The notes beneath the pieces are model-generated. The model ran no database searches and was not told the origin of the DNA. It worked only from the letters and a program-made list of their open reading frames with translations. Positions 48,520 to 58,759 of a stretch of DNA of 64,000 bases are shown here, in pieces. How positions within the stretch are numbered: position 1 is the first letter of the stretch; the number at the start of each line of letters is the position of its first letter. The stretch is taken from assembly GCF_963676685.1 (NCBI RefSeq), contig NC_092344.1, positions 55,512,830 to 55,576,829 on the forward strand. The letters are read 5' to 3'. The translations under genes were made by a program, and so were the position numbers. This DNA comes from Mytilus edulis. Lineage: Eukaryota > Mollusca > Bivalvia > Mytilida > Mytilidae.

Positions 48520-51500
48520 GTAAGTACATGTAAATACTGTGTATAATATTGAGATTTATATTAAGTAGGAAATCAATGTTTAAAGGCCAGACTATTGTCT
48601 TTTTATGTTACCAAGGTCATGTAATTTATTTCTTTAAAAACGTTCACAATATAAGGAAGCATAAAGCATGAATAACACATGGAAACTTCATTTTGGTTTC
48701 GATTACTTGTTCCTTTTCAGGAATGAATTGAAGTAAAAAGGAATCATATTTGTTAGTAGGGCATAAATTTTTCACATGTTTGTCTTATGTTCCTAAAACA
48801 GTGCATAATACATAAAAAAGGATAATCTGAATGCATGAAAAAATGGATATTTCAATATTGAATGGAATAGATTTCTTCCAAACTTAAACAACCATATAAT
48901 TTAAAGTATAAGTTTTGAATCCTGCACATTGTCTGCAAATCACACCAGTGATAGAAATGGATTTATAATTACAATTGATTTTGAAATTGAAAAAAGGTAT
49001 TTGGTGTATTTATTCATGACACAAAATCTTTACCCCATGGACTGTTGTATAAAATGTATACAAATTTATTTACATAAATGCTTTAAAGTATTTGTACAAT
49101 GTATTTATGTACATGTAATACTAAGTTATTTGGGTCAAATTAAACAACCAAACTATATCAATAAACTTTATTGACCAGTAGACACATGGCAAGTACAAAG
49201 TTTGTTAGAGTGACCCATGATTTGTTTGAAAAGATAAGTCAAGCATTTGATTTATAAAAGTCATATATTAGTACATGTATACTGAATAACCTAATTTATG
49301 GAGATGATGCATGTGATTTGAAATAGTTAAAACTTTTGAAATTTTTTATTTAAATTGTACCCTCTGAAATGAGTCCAAATGGAAGGATTAGTCCAATAAA
49401 CGATTGGTAGTCCTTATTGTGTAATTATGCATGGTAGTCCCAAGGGAGTGTCCTGAAAGTGCTCAAGGAGGATGTGAGTTATTCCCCAAATGGAGAAAAA
49501 AAGAAAGAAAATCCTGCAAATGGAATATTTAAATGCATACAATTGAGTTTTCTCGGAATGTGCCCCCTCCCCCATCTAAATTTAAAAAGAGTATAAGCAA
49601 GAAAATGTAACATGTCTCATCCCACAGCCTGAGCCATGAGTATTGTATTTTCTTTGGGGTTTTAAAATAACCTGTTTTTGTGACAGCAATGCTACAGGCC
49701 ACGTTACTGGTTACAGAACATGCATTTGAAGAAAGTTTTTTTTTGTTATTTTTCAGTACATTTGTTTGTCCAACAGAAATAATAGCATTCAGTGATCGAG
49801 CAGAAGAATTCCGTTCCATAAACTGTGAAGTAGTAGCTTGTTCAGTTGACAGTCATTTTTCACATTTAGCATGGTAATTATTAAAAATGGCAGAAGATAG
49901 ATAGTAAACGTACGGCCTTAAATCAGTAAAAAACAAAAAGTAAAAGTTGGCTAAATAAGGCCCCTAAATGAAAAATGTAAAACAATTAAAACAAGAAAGC
50001 TAAGTGCCTGATTTATGAACAAAATAATGATTGGAAAACAAATATGAAATACAGCAATAAAAGACAACCACTTGATTACAGACTCCTGACTTGAGACAGG
50101 CACATACAGAATCTGGTGTAGTTAAATTAGTTTTAACCCTCCCTTAAACCTGAGACAGTGCTGTATATTTCACTAATTCTCTCCCCTCTTGCTACAAAAT
50201 TAAACAAATACAAAAAGAAAAAAAAGAATTAAGAAGTCGCTTCAATAGCACATTAAAAACACATTAAACAGTAATAATTAGAAAAATGTTCTACTTGAAT
50301 AAATAATAACATCTCACACAAAGAAAGATAACTCCGGACAGATGATTCAGTGTAAGAATTTTTTTTTCAAGTTTTTTCTATCATTTTTAATTTCCAAACA
50401 TCAATGCAAGCAAATCTTAACCATAATTTTTACATTACAAAATCAAATAAATTTTATAACAATGAAAAATAGATTAGAATTTGGAATCAAAGTAAAAATC
50501 ATCATTTTTGGGGGTTAAAAACTTCACACTATGCATTACAAATATTCTTGTGTCGGACCAAATAATTCATTTGCAATTTGAATGATATTTTCCTAATGCT
50601 GAATTAACATATATTTTCAATAATGTTTTTTTTAGGGTAAACACTCCACGAAAGCAAGGTGGACTTGGAAACATGAAAATTCCTCTCCTCTCAGACATAA
50701 CAAAAGAAATCAGTAAATCCTATAATGTATTGAAGGAAGATGAAGGAATAGCTTTTAGGTAAATTCGCTGAAAAAAACCAAAAAAGAATTTAAAATGAGA
50801 TATGACATAGATGCATATTGGACATCATAAGAGAATTATTGTCGGAAAAATCTTTGAAGAATTATTGCAGATAGTTTAAAACACTGCTCAACTATTAAAA
50901 AAAGTCACTGCAATGTTTCATGTGTACTTTCAAGATTAATGTATTGTAACAGCAATGGACATCAGTTCATAAATATCATTCTAATTCAAGTTAAAAAAAA
51001 GACTTGATTGTATACCACAAAAATAATGTCATATTTAAACTTCTTGTATGAAAGAAAAGATGATGTGACCAGAGGCTCTTAAATGAAATTTATACTGGCT
51101 CCTTTAGGTTTTTATTTTTTTTGTTATTTTCAAAATTCCATAATTTACCAAACGATTTTAGAACAAGTGAAAATAACAAAGTTTTACATTGACCTGTTTT
51201 ATGTTACAGAGGATTATTTGTAATTGATGACAAAGGAAATCTCCGACAGATGACAGTAAATGATCTTCCAGTAGGACGATCAGTTGATGAAACTTTACGT
51301 CTTGTACAAGCTTTCCAGTTTACTGATAAACATGGAGAAGGTAAGATACAGGGGTTTCATTTATCTATTATGCAGACTAATACTTTCCCCATTTGTAGGC
51401 GTTATTGTCAATAGCATAGGAGGGTAAAGTCCCAGGTACCGCATCCTAAAGAATGACCTGAATATATTGCCATCTAAACCAATTGAGTAGTTTGTAAACA

Positions 51501-52791
51501 TGCATTGGTGATTTTTCCATAAAAAAGATACTTTGATGTTATATTTAATTACTATGAAAGTTATATTCAACTATCTTTCACTTGTTTGCAAAATGAAAAA
51601 AGACAAATTGCTGAAAAGAGTTGACAAAATCCATAGTCAAACAAGAACTATCTTTAAAAAAGATATCCGACGTATATGTTTAAAACTATCATTTCGATAA
51701 CCTTCAGAAGCACAAAGATACCATTTAAATAACGTTTTCTCTGTTTGTGTTCAGTATTCTCGGTCCTCGTATCTTTCTGTTTACATTCACCAAAACCCCA
51801 CAGAAATCTCACATGCGTAGGTGCGTTCTAAAAGTCATGTACGTTCGTACAACAAAGTTTACCTTAAAATTCATATAATTGTCCCGAATAAACAGCTGTC
51901 ACGGATGCAAAGAGCTATTGGAGAAACAATTATTTTAATAAAAATATAAATCTTTGTTAGATCTAGTTCAAATATTTATAGTTTTTCACTTGCTTTCCAT
52001 CACGATATAATTAACGAGACGTTTTTTCAAACACAACCAAATCACCCACCATGACAGCATTTTGTCCAATCACAGAAAGGATTTTCGAGCATGCATATTC
52101 TGTTGCCATAGTTAAGCGTCCTTAAGTTCAAAGGGCACAAACCGAAACTATACCGACTACGACCGAATAACATAACTTTTTGCGTTTTCTTCATTTAAAA
52201 GTGACACATGCAGTGGGTGATTACCATTTGTAAATTTTGGTGTATGACAATATTACTTCCCCTGCATTTTCAAAGACCAAAACTTTTAAAATTACAACTC
52301 AAATTTATGAAGATTTAGTTACTTAATTCACTCTCTTGGGACTTGGTTTAAAGTAGACAGTATAGGTAAGATGTTGATAGGTTTATTTAGTATGACCAAA
52401 AAGGAAGGTCGTTTAAGGTTCATAAATTCAAACCAGATTAGATTTTAACAAAAATTTAGAGTTTTCTAAAAAGTATGTAATATGTTTTTAAACTTTTTAA
52501 AAAGATTAGATGGAAGTTTTCTTCATGCCATAATTTTCACACAAAATCTATAAATCCTGGATATCCTTGGTTTATTAATTGAACAAAACCAAAACTATTA
52601 CAAAATTGCTGAATAAATATGTTTAACACTTCTATTGTTTTTCAATAAAGTATCAGATTTGTCCTCAATACTAATTTTATTTCATTCATTGTCTTTTTAT
52701 AGTATGTCCAGCAGGCTGGAAGCCAGGAGCAGACACAATGAAGCCAGACCCTAAGGGAAGTCAGGAATACTTTGGGAAACATTCCAAGTAA
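48386..52791 (+). CDS. PRDX1: Typical 2-Cys peroxiredoxin (Prx1/2 type), complete in five coding exons
   Basis: Thioredoxin-dependent peroxidase that reduces H2O2 and organic hydroperoxides as a homodimer in the cytosol. Joining 48386-48519, 49757-49873, 50636-50758, 51210-51340 and 52703-52791 gives 197 codons, the usual Prx1 length. Seen in the protein: FFFYPLDFTFVCPTE with peroxidatic C49, [19 protein letters not shown] (GGLG at 92-95), [31 protein letters not shown] with resolving C170, and a C-terminal YF (191-192). GGLG plus YF marks a peroxiredoxin prone to hyperoxidation. VCPAGWKPG and the short C-terminus favour Prx1/2 over mitochondrial Prx3. The coding start is the ATG in an exon that begins at 48380, six bases upstream, so at least one upstream exon exists. 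Its substrate-reducing partner thioredoxin is the divergent neighbour. Confidence 0.96.
49757..49873 (+). CDS. PRDX1: Peroxiredoxin coding exon 2 with peroxidatic cysteine
   Basis: Completes Phe45 and encodes [18 protein letters not shown] up to SHFSHLA. C49 in the PxxxTxxC-type loop attacks the peroxide. The acceptor is TTTTTCAG and the donor GTAATT. Confidence 0.95.
50060..50165 (-). repeat. Reversed retroelement-tail fragment in peroxiredoxin intron 2
   Basis: CAGACTCCTGACTTGAGACA and TTTTAACCCTCCC are the reverse of the GGAGGGTTGAG / CCAAGTCAGGAG order in 25217-25905. Confidence 0.45.
50636..50758 (+). CDS. PRDX1: Peroxiredoxin coding exon 3
   Basis: Encodes W84 (split codon), then [20 protein letters not shown] to EDEGIAF. 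It holds the GGLG loop linked to hyperoxidation sensitivity in eukaryotic Prx. The acceptor is TTTTTTTAG and the donor GTAAAT. Confidence 0.95.
51210..51340 (+). CDS. PRDX1: Peroxiredoxin coding exon 4
   Basis: Encodes R125 (split codon), then [20 protein letters not shown] to QFTDKHGE. It contains the [16 protein letters not shown] signature helix. The acceptor is TGTTACAG and the donor GTAAGA. Confidence 0.95.
51341..52702. other. Peroxiredoxin intron 4
   Basis: About 1.36 kb, no extra exon recognised. A CpG-richer block lies at about 51780-52180. Confidence 0.4.
52703..52791 (+). CDS. PRDX1: Peroxiredoxin terminal coding exon with resolving cysteine
   Basis: Encodes [16 protein letters not shown] to QEYFGKHSK, then TAA. 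C170 resolves the sulfenic acid on the partner subunit. The YF pair starts the C-terminal helix that slows disulfide formation. Confidence 0.95.
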
Positions 52792-53215
52792 AACAACAAA
52801 AATGTCAGCCAAAATACTCAAATCTATTGCAGTTTGTGGATTATCATGTCTCTATAAATATCATTTGATGTTCTGTATTTTGTGCATTTAGTGTTGTTAA
52901 GCATTTAAACTCAAATTTTGATAATATTTGATGGCTTTACACCTCAGATATTGTTAATGTTAAGAATACTAACATTTAAAAATTCATTTATCATGAAAAG
53001 AACAATAACTGCTGGTAAAAAGGTAATTTTGTATTTTTTATTTTTAATCACTGATGTGCACATTGTTGTTTTGGATCTATTTTCAATTGCCTAGATACTA
53101 AAACTTCATTACTTTAGACCATTATGAATACAGATTTTTTAATTAAAAATTGTACATGAGATTATAAAAAAACAAGTTATTACAAAAGTTATCTGGGTTC
53201 TGTCTATTTCTTGTG

Positions 53216-53221
53216 AATAAA
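53216..53221 (+). terminator. PRDX1: Probable peroxiredoxin poly(A) signal
   Basis: First perfect AATAAA after the stop, 425 bases downstream. It implies a 3' UTR of about 0.45 kb. An ATTAAA near 53139 is an alternative. Confidence 0.45.
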
Positions 53222-53764
53222 TAATTTTGAATTAACTTTACAGTCTAATATGAGTGCTCAAATCAAATGTTATATTGTTAGATGTGAAATAGTTTTACAA
53301 TTGTTACTTAGAGAACACAAATCAACACAGACTTTTATTGTGTAAGTCTACAATCATGTTGTTAAATTGTACAAAAATTTTAAAATTCGAATTATTATGC
53401 TTCAAAAAGAAGTTTTCTATTATTTTGGAGTACAATTGATATGAATGTGTATTTCATGAATTGTTAAACATACTGTGGTTAAGATTGTCAGAACAGTATT
53501 TTCTATATTATTCAACAACATGAACTTTGTTATATGAAAAAGAAAAACAAGAAAATACTAATTTATCAAAATATTTTAAAAAGAATTTTTTGAATATAAA
53601 TTTTTTGCTGGCTATATTGTTAGGCCATATCAGAAGTCTAAATCTGATTTATCATAAAGAAATGTGTTTATAATTTTTGTTTAGTCCCTCCGTTGTCTTT
53701 AACAAAGTAAAAACAAAGCTATACATTGTTGAATGCATTATTATTATACCCTTAATTTAAAGCA

Positions 53765-54180
53765 TGGAGGGCCTCGGTGGCCAAATGATCTAATTAGTCC
53801 AACTACTGTATATCTAGCTTGTCAACACTGAGGTTGTGAGTTCTGCAAGTGGAAGAAGCCCTGGATTTTGAATAGGATTGTCCATTTTCCTTTGAAAGGT
53901 AGTGGTTCCATACCAATAATCCACAAAATAATATAGTGATTGTTAGGTCAGTGTGATCGTTCATTTTCCTTCCTCCCAACTATTCCCCAACTGCTCATAG
54001 ACATTTCATAGAATACTCCTCACATGCTGTATTGTTTCCATCTCTGGGTTCATTCCTTCATTGGAATAACTTATTGATTTTTCTTTGGGAGTAATTGGAG
54101 ATGGACTTTGTTATATGTACCCTTCAGTACATATTCATATCTGCATGTCCTCCTAAACCCAACATTATATATTATAGTGA
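53765..54180 (+). mobile_element. tRNA-derived SINE
   Basis: The head GGGCCTCGGTGGCCAAATGA has an A-box-like TGGCCAAATGA. Fifty bases on, GAGGTTGTGAGTTCTG fits a decayed B-box. The tail runs to about 54180. It resembles the leucine/serine-like tRNA SINEs of molluscs. It lies downstream of the peroxiredoxin 3' end. Confidence 0.6.
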
Positions 54181-54403
54181 AATTGCCTCCGAATTTTTAC
54201 CATACAATATAAAAATATGAAGATTTGGTATGATTGCAAATGATACAACACTCTAACAGAGACCCCCTCAAAAATAGAAGGAGTTAACAACTACTGTAAA
54301 TCAAAAATCATTGAAAGCATTTTTTTTTTTAAAGAATTTACACAAATGTGAGATAGATTTTTTTTTGATTTAATGAATATCTGCATACAGATATATGGAC
54401 AAT

Positions 54404-54515
54404 AACTGTTTAGTGTCTTTAAATATCAGCTGTTTTGTACACGTTTTAGCTGGCTATTACTCCTGTTTCAAGCCAAGTACAAATACAGCTGATATTTAAA
54501 GACATTTAACAATTG
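54404..54515. mobile_element. 112-bp foldback
   Basis: GTCTTTAAATATCAGCTGT and ACAGCTGATATTTAAAGAC are perfectly inverted; the arms extend imperfectly to about 40 bp. Confidence 0.6.
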
Positions 54516-55890
54516 CCTTTATCATGCAATTAATTAACTATATTGTTTGTGCTTTGAAAGACACAAAAACTCACATTTTATGCATTTATTTTCTATTTGA
54601 AATCCCTCGAGGCCCGTGTAGTAATATAAAAATCGCACATTCAGCTAAAGAGAGGTTCACAGAAAAGAACCTCAAATGGTCAACAATAAAACATCACTCA
54701 GAGTATAAATAGTTGTCTATTCTAACATAACAACTAATTTCAACAGTAAAAATAAATAACAAAGCATTGTCAGATTTGATGTATGCTTCAGAATTTTCAA
54801 CTGTACTTGACTTTGGCGCTGAAATTGACATGGTTGATTTTGTGTTACACATGTACACATTCAAATTACAAAATCGATGATTGACGCTGTAGAAAATCCT
54901 GCTGTTCATGTTTGTCTTATCAGAAGAGGTATTAATTCTACTGCTCAGTCAGGTTCATGTATATTTCGCTTTCTAAGTGATATCTGTGTATATGCATGAT
55001 AAGACACCCAATTGCAGGATACATTGATTTAGCTCAGAATTGAAGTTCTAATTGTTGTGACCTGTTTCCAGTCACATTATTTGCATTTATAAAAAACCTT
55101 GCAATGATTTCTGAATTTACAATATATAGGTGACTTTACAGTACAGTCTTCAACAATGAGCAAAACCCAAACAGTAAATAATAGTAAACTATAAAAAAAG
55201 TGTAAAATCACAAAAATACTGAACTCCAAGGAAAATTCAAAATGGAAAAAACACCTAATCAAATGGCAAAATCATAAGCTCAAACACATCAAATTAATTG
55301 ACAACTGTCATGTACCTGACAGGCATTTTCTTATGTAGAAATGGTGGATTAAATCTGGTTTTATAGCTAGCTAAACTTCGCACTTGTATGTCAGTCCCAT
55401 AAAATTCAATATTGACTGATGTGAGAACAAAACAGACATAATGGGTAATATTGTCAAAAATAGGGGTACAGCAGTCAACATTGTGTTATCTTAATCGACA
55501 TAAAAACAAACAAATTTGTAAACAAAACACTTAACATGGCAGAATAACACAATGACGGATGTATAAGTATAGCACCACATCATATGTAACAAAGAAGTAC
55601 AAAAAGTCATATAGACAAAGTACATTTATAGCAAAAATGAAAGACAAGAATACAAAACTTATAGAACAATAACACAATGATGTGATGTACAAGCACATAG
55701 TCAGGTCATATATAGAAAAACAAAGTCATATTAGCAAAAATAAGAGAAGATTGCAAACATTATCTCAAAACAATAACACTGACGGGATGTACATTTTAGA
55801 GACACGTCCAATGGATACCACAAAACAAAGATTAAACAGTAAAAGTAATATCCACATAGACAAATCATCTAATATTACACTTTATTAAGA
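54516..55890. other. AT-rich intergenic DNA
   Basis: Open frames here are short and lack motifs. A set of related short segments (ACAATAACACAATGA, GTACAAGCACATAGTCA and similar) recurs at 55540-55870, probably a decayed repeat. Confidence 0.35.
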
Positions 55891-55894
55891 TAAT

Positions 55895-56515
55895 AAACAA
55901 CGCCAGTATCCATTAATTACTTCATGACCATCGTGTATTATTTGTGAAGTTGATGTGGAATATTTATCAACAAGTTCTTGGTACCTTCCAATGAACTTTT
56001 AGAAAAGGACGAGACGTTATTTGACACCCCTGGTTCATCAACTTTCTACTCAACATGTTGCTGCAAGCTCTGGAATACCGAAAAGTTGGGGAAAATGTAT
56101 ATCCCATCTGAGACTACTTTAGTAGTCTCAGATTCCATATGCAGGTGAAGTTGGTATATTGCTTCTAAGGTGGGGGACAAATATTTTCAAAATTAAAATC
56201 GTCTGGTTTGTCAAAGATTCTGGTACTTATATGACTGTGTATATCAAAATCGAGATATTAGTCTAAAAATGAGGCGGAGGAAGTTGTGTCTGTTTTTTCT
56301 TTAATTTCTAGTTCTAAGAGATATATTAATGGAACCAAATCAGCAAAGTTTGGATTGTTAATGGAAAGAACACCATCAATATATCTGAATGTGAGATTAA
56401 ATGACCTGGCTTCTTTGATCTTTTTGTTTTTGAAAAGTGTCTGAAGGAACTCAGATTGTTTGACCAATTCTGACAAAGTGTCTAGTTCAGCTTCTCTCGT
56501 TTAGCCCATGTCCTT
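55895..56515 (-). pseudogene. Reverse-transcriptase relic with YIDG in place of YIDD
   Basis: The minus strand reads SFNLTFRYIDGVLSINNPNF, LELEIKEKTDTTSSASFLD, then after stops NIPTSPAYG and FRYSRACSNML. This is the palm and thumb of the same retroelement family as 32838-32990. The second catalytic Asp is Gly, and stops plus the hairpin insertion at 56108-56131 confirm it is inactive. Confidence 0.7.
56108..56131. repeat. Inserted hairpin CTGAGACTACT/AGTAGTCTCAG
   Basis: 11-bp stem, 2-base loop, flanked by ATCCCAT and ATTCCAT (a 7-bp near-duplication). It splits the AYG segment of the RT relic. Confidence 0.65.
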
Positions 56516-57172
56516 GTGTTGGACATCCAACATTTTAAATCATGGTTTCAATTGATATGTTTGGGGTTCTATAAACTTAGGACCATGATATATCCTTTTT
56601 GAATATTCCTCTGAGTATTTTTGTGATTTTACTTTTTATACTTGTCAAGAAAATAACATAATTTGTGCAATGTGCATGAGTCTTATATCTGTTCTAAAAA
56701 TCTAAATGATGTTATTGTTAAAGAAATCTTTAAAATTAGAGTTATCTGTCTTTGTCTATAATTGTAGATGTACCAACTAAAACCAATGCTTTATATGTTG
56801 CAATTTTTAAATCTATTTCCCACTGATAAATTTAAGCAATCTTTACCCTTCATTGCTTACAAACACTTTGATTAGTCCAACTAGTCCAAAAGCAAGGCCT
56901 AAAAATAAGTTAACTTGTCCAAAAATGTCAACTAATAGGAGTTATTGTCTTTGAAAGACGATTCTAATAATAAAAAAGCGGGAGGTTTGTCATGCCACAA
57001 AACCAGGTTCAACCCACCATTTTTTTCTTGAAATGTCCGGTACCAAGTCAGGAAAATGGACATTGTTCTATTAAAGTTCGTTTCTGTGCGTGTTACATTT
57101 TAATGATGTGTTTCTGTTATGTCGTAGTTCTCTTCCTATATTTGATATGTTTTTCTCAGTTTTAGTTTGTAA

Positions 57173-57259
57173 CACAGGCACTTGTCTCAGAAAAAATTTC
57201 CTATATACCTTGTTATAATAAGGTATATAGGAAAATTTTTTCTGAGACAAGTGCCTGTG
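57173..57259. mobile_element. hAT-like foldback, copy 2
   Basis: CACAGGCACTTGTCTCAG... mirrored almost over its whole 87 bp. 8-bp duplication GTTTGTAA at 57165-57172 and 57260-57267. The ends are shared with 34299-34411. Confidence 0.85.
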
Positions 57260-57792
57260 GTTTGTAACCCGGATTTGTTTTTTTTTCGCAATCGATTTAT
57301 GAATTTCGAACAGCGGTATTCTACTGTTGCCCTTATTTAACCATTTCTTTTATTTTTTGGCATAAACTATGATAGAGAGATTTTTTTTATATGCATGTCT
57401 AAACATGCATTAATATATATTAAACATCAAAATAATCACTCATTTTGATGCAAGATTTACACAAAACAATCTATGTGAGCGAATCAGATTCTTCGGAACC
57501 TTATGTTCATTGTTCAGTCAATAACATGAGACATGCTAAAGCTTCTAAAACTCCTACATCTTCCATATTTTATACCTAATAACATGAATAACCGGAACTA
57601 ACTAAAACAACCGACAATATTACATACCACACCAAGCACCTATAATCGACTCCTTAAAGAAAACAGACAGATAATCAAAGAACAAACAAAGAACAAACAA
57701 TGTATGGTCAAGATTGCCTTACTTGGTTTAGACACAATTTATGTAATAGATGTTAAATAAATTTAGGTGCCCAAAAACCAACCTACTATAAG

Positions 57793-58050
57793 GGAGCTAT
57801 CATTTGATTTTAATCGGGGGGGGGGGGGGGGGGGGGTGGGGCTAGGATGAAATTTGAAAAAAATAGGCAGGACGGGAGTTTTGAGTCAGGATGAGACACT
57901 TTGCTATAAAAAAAAAGCAGGATGACATTTTATGTAAAAAAAAAGTCATATGCAGCACCGAATAGAGACAAATAAAAGACAGGACAGAGTTTTCAACTAA
58001 AAAAAATGCAGGACAAAATATTTCACCCCACACCTCCATCAAATGGTATA
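57793..58050. mobile_element. Family H MITE copy 2, decayed right end
   Basis: GGGAGCTATCATTTGATTTT at the left, a G-run of about 20 near 57818, GGCTAGGATGAAATTTGAAA as in copy 1. The right end stops near CATCAAATGGTA without the terminal bases. Confidence 0.65.
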
Positions 58051-58503
58051 TTCAGTTGTAAAATTTAAATACGAGATACACCTGCATCCGTGATGAGTAT
58101 TAAAAAGTGCGAAGTTTTGGATTTATCATCTTTACTATTTGTTTTTTGCGTTTTTAAATGTTTTTCCATTGAGCATGCTGAAAAGACATAATTGTTGAAA
58201 TGTGTAATAAAGTAAGTACTGCTAATGTTTTTTAATGTCGCCTCCTCAATATTTTTTTGACTCACTATCAAGTGGCAAACTTTTTTTCTTCAAATTAATA
58301 GAACATCGATAGATTCGATTATTTTTTCCAATTTTTTTCCCATTTTACTTAAATATCTGTTTATATTGTTCATATATTGTTGTCAATATACTAAATTTTA
58401 TGAGACTGTCGTACAAGTGAGAGGTTTTCACATCGTATTCAAACTGGGAAGCAGGTAATGGAAAATTGACGACCGTTGCAAGAAAAACATTTTAGAATGC
58501 ACT

Positions 58504-58509
58504 TTTATT
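58504..58509 (-). terminator. SIAE: SIAE poly(A) signal overlapping the stop codon
   Basis: The last codon CAA, the stop TAA and the next bases form AATAAA. The hexamer therefore begins inside the last sense codon and contains the stop. If used, the 3' UTR would be only about 15-25 bases. Confidence 0.45.
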
Positions 58510-58759
58510 GAAAAAGTCTTGTTACAATAAAAGGTGGAGAAGGAAGGTAGTTTGCTGCCCCATAAATAGCACATTGCTTTAAATCACACGGACTTTCACT
58601 CCATTCATATCGTATGCCACCAATAGCATGATGACTTAAGCTGCAATTTGATGTATCCAAGGTTATACTTGATGTATCATGACTCTTAATTGGTGCATTG
58701 GTCCAACCATAATCATGTGCGTATGCATGACAAACTTTATGAGATAATGAACAGCATAT
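58505..58759 (-). CDS. SIAE: SIAE terminal coding exon
   Basis: Eighty-four codons plus TAA, from ICCSLSHKVCHAYAHDYGWT to SPPFIVTRLFQ. It has seven cysteines, among them the paired CC typical of the family's C-terminal domain. The acceptor is ATTACAG. Confidence 0.9.
   Translation of the reverse strand: MCCSLSHKVCHAYAHDYGWTNAPIKSHDTSSITLDTSNCSLSHHAIGGIRYEWSESPCDLKQCAIYGAANYLPSPPFIVTRLFQ

Noticed and set aside
53765..53840. tRNA gene
   Set aside because: The A- and B-box-like parts are decayed and no cloverleaf forms; the long non-tRNA body shows a SINE.
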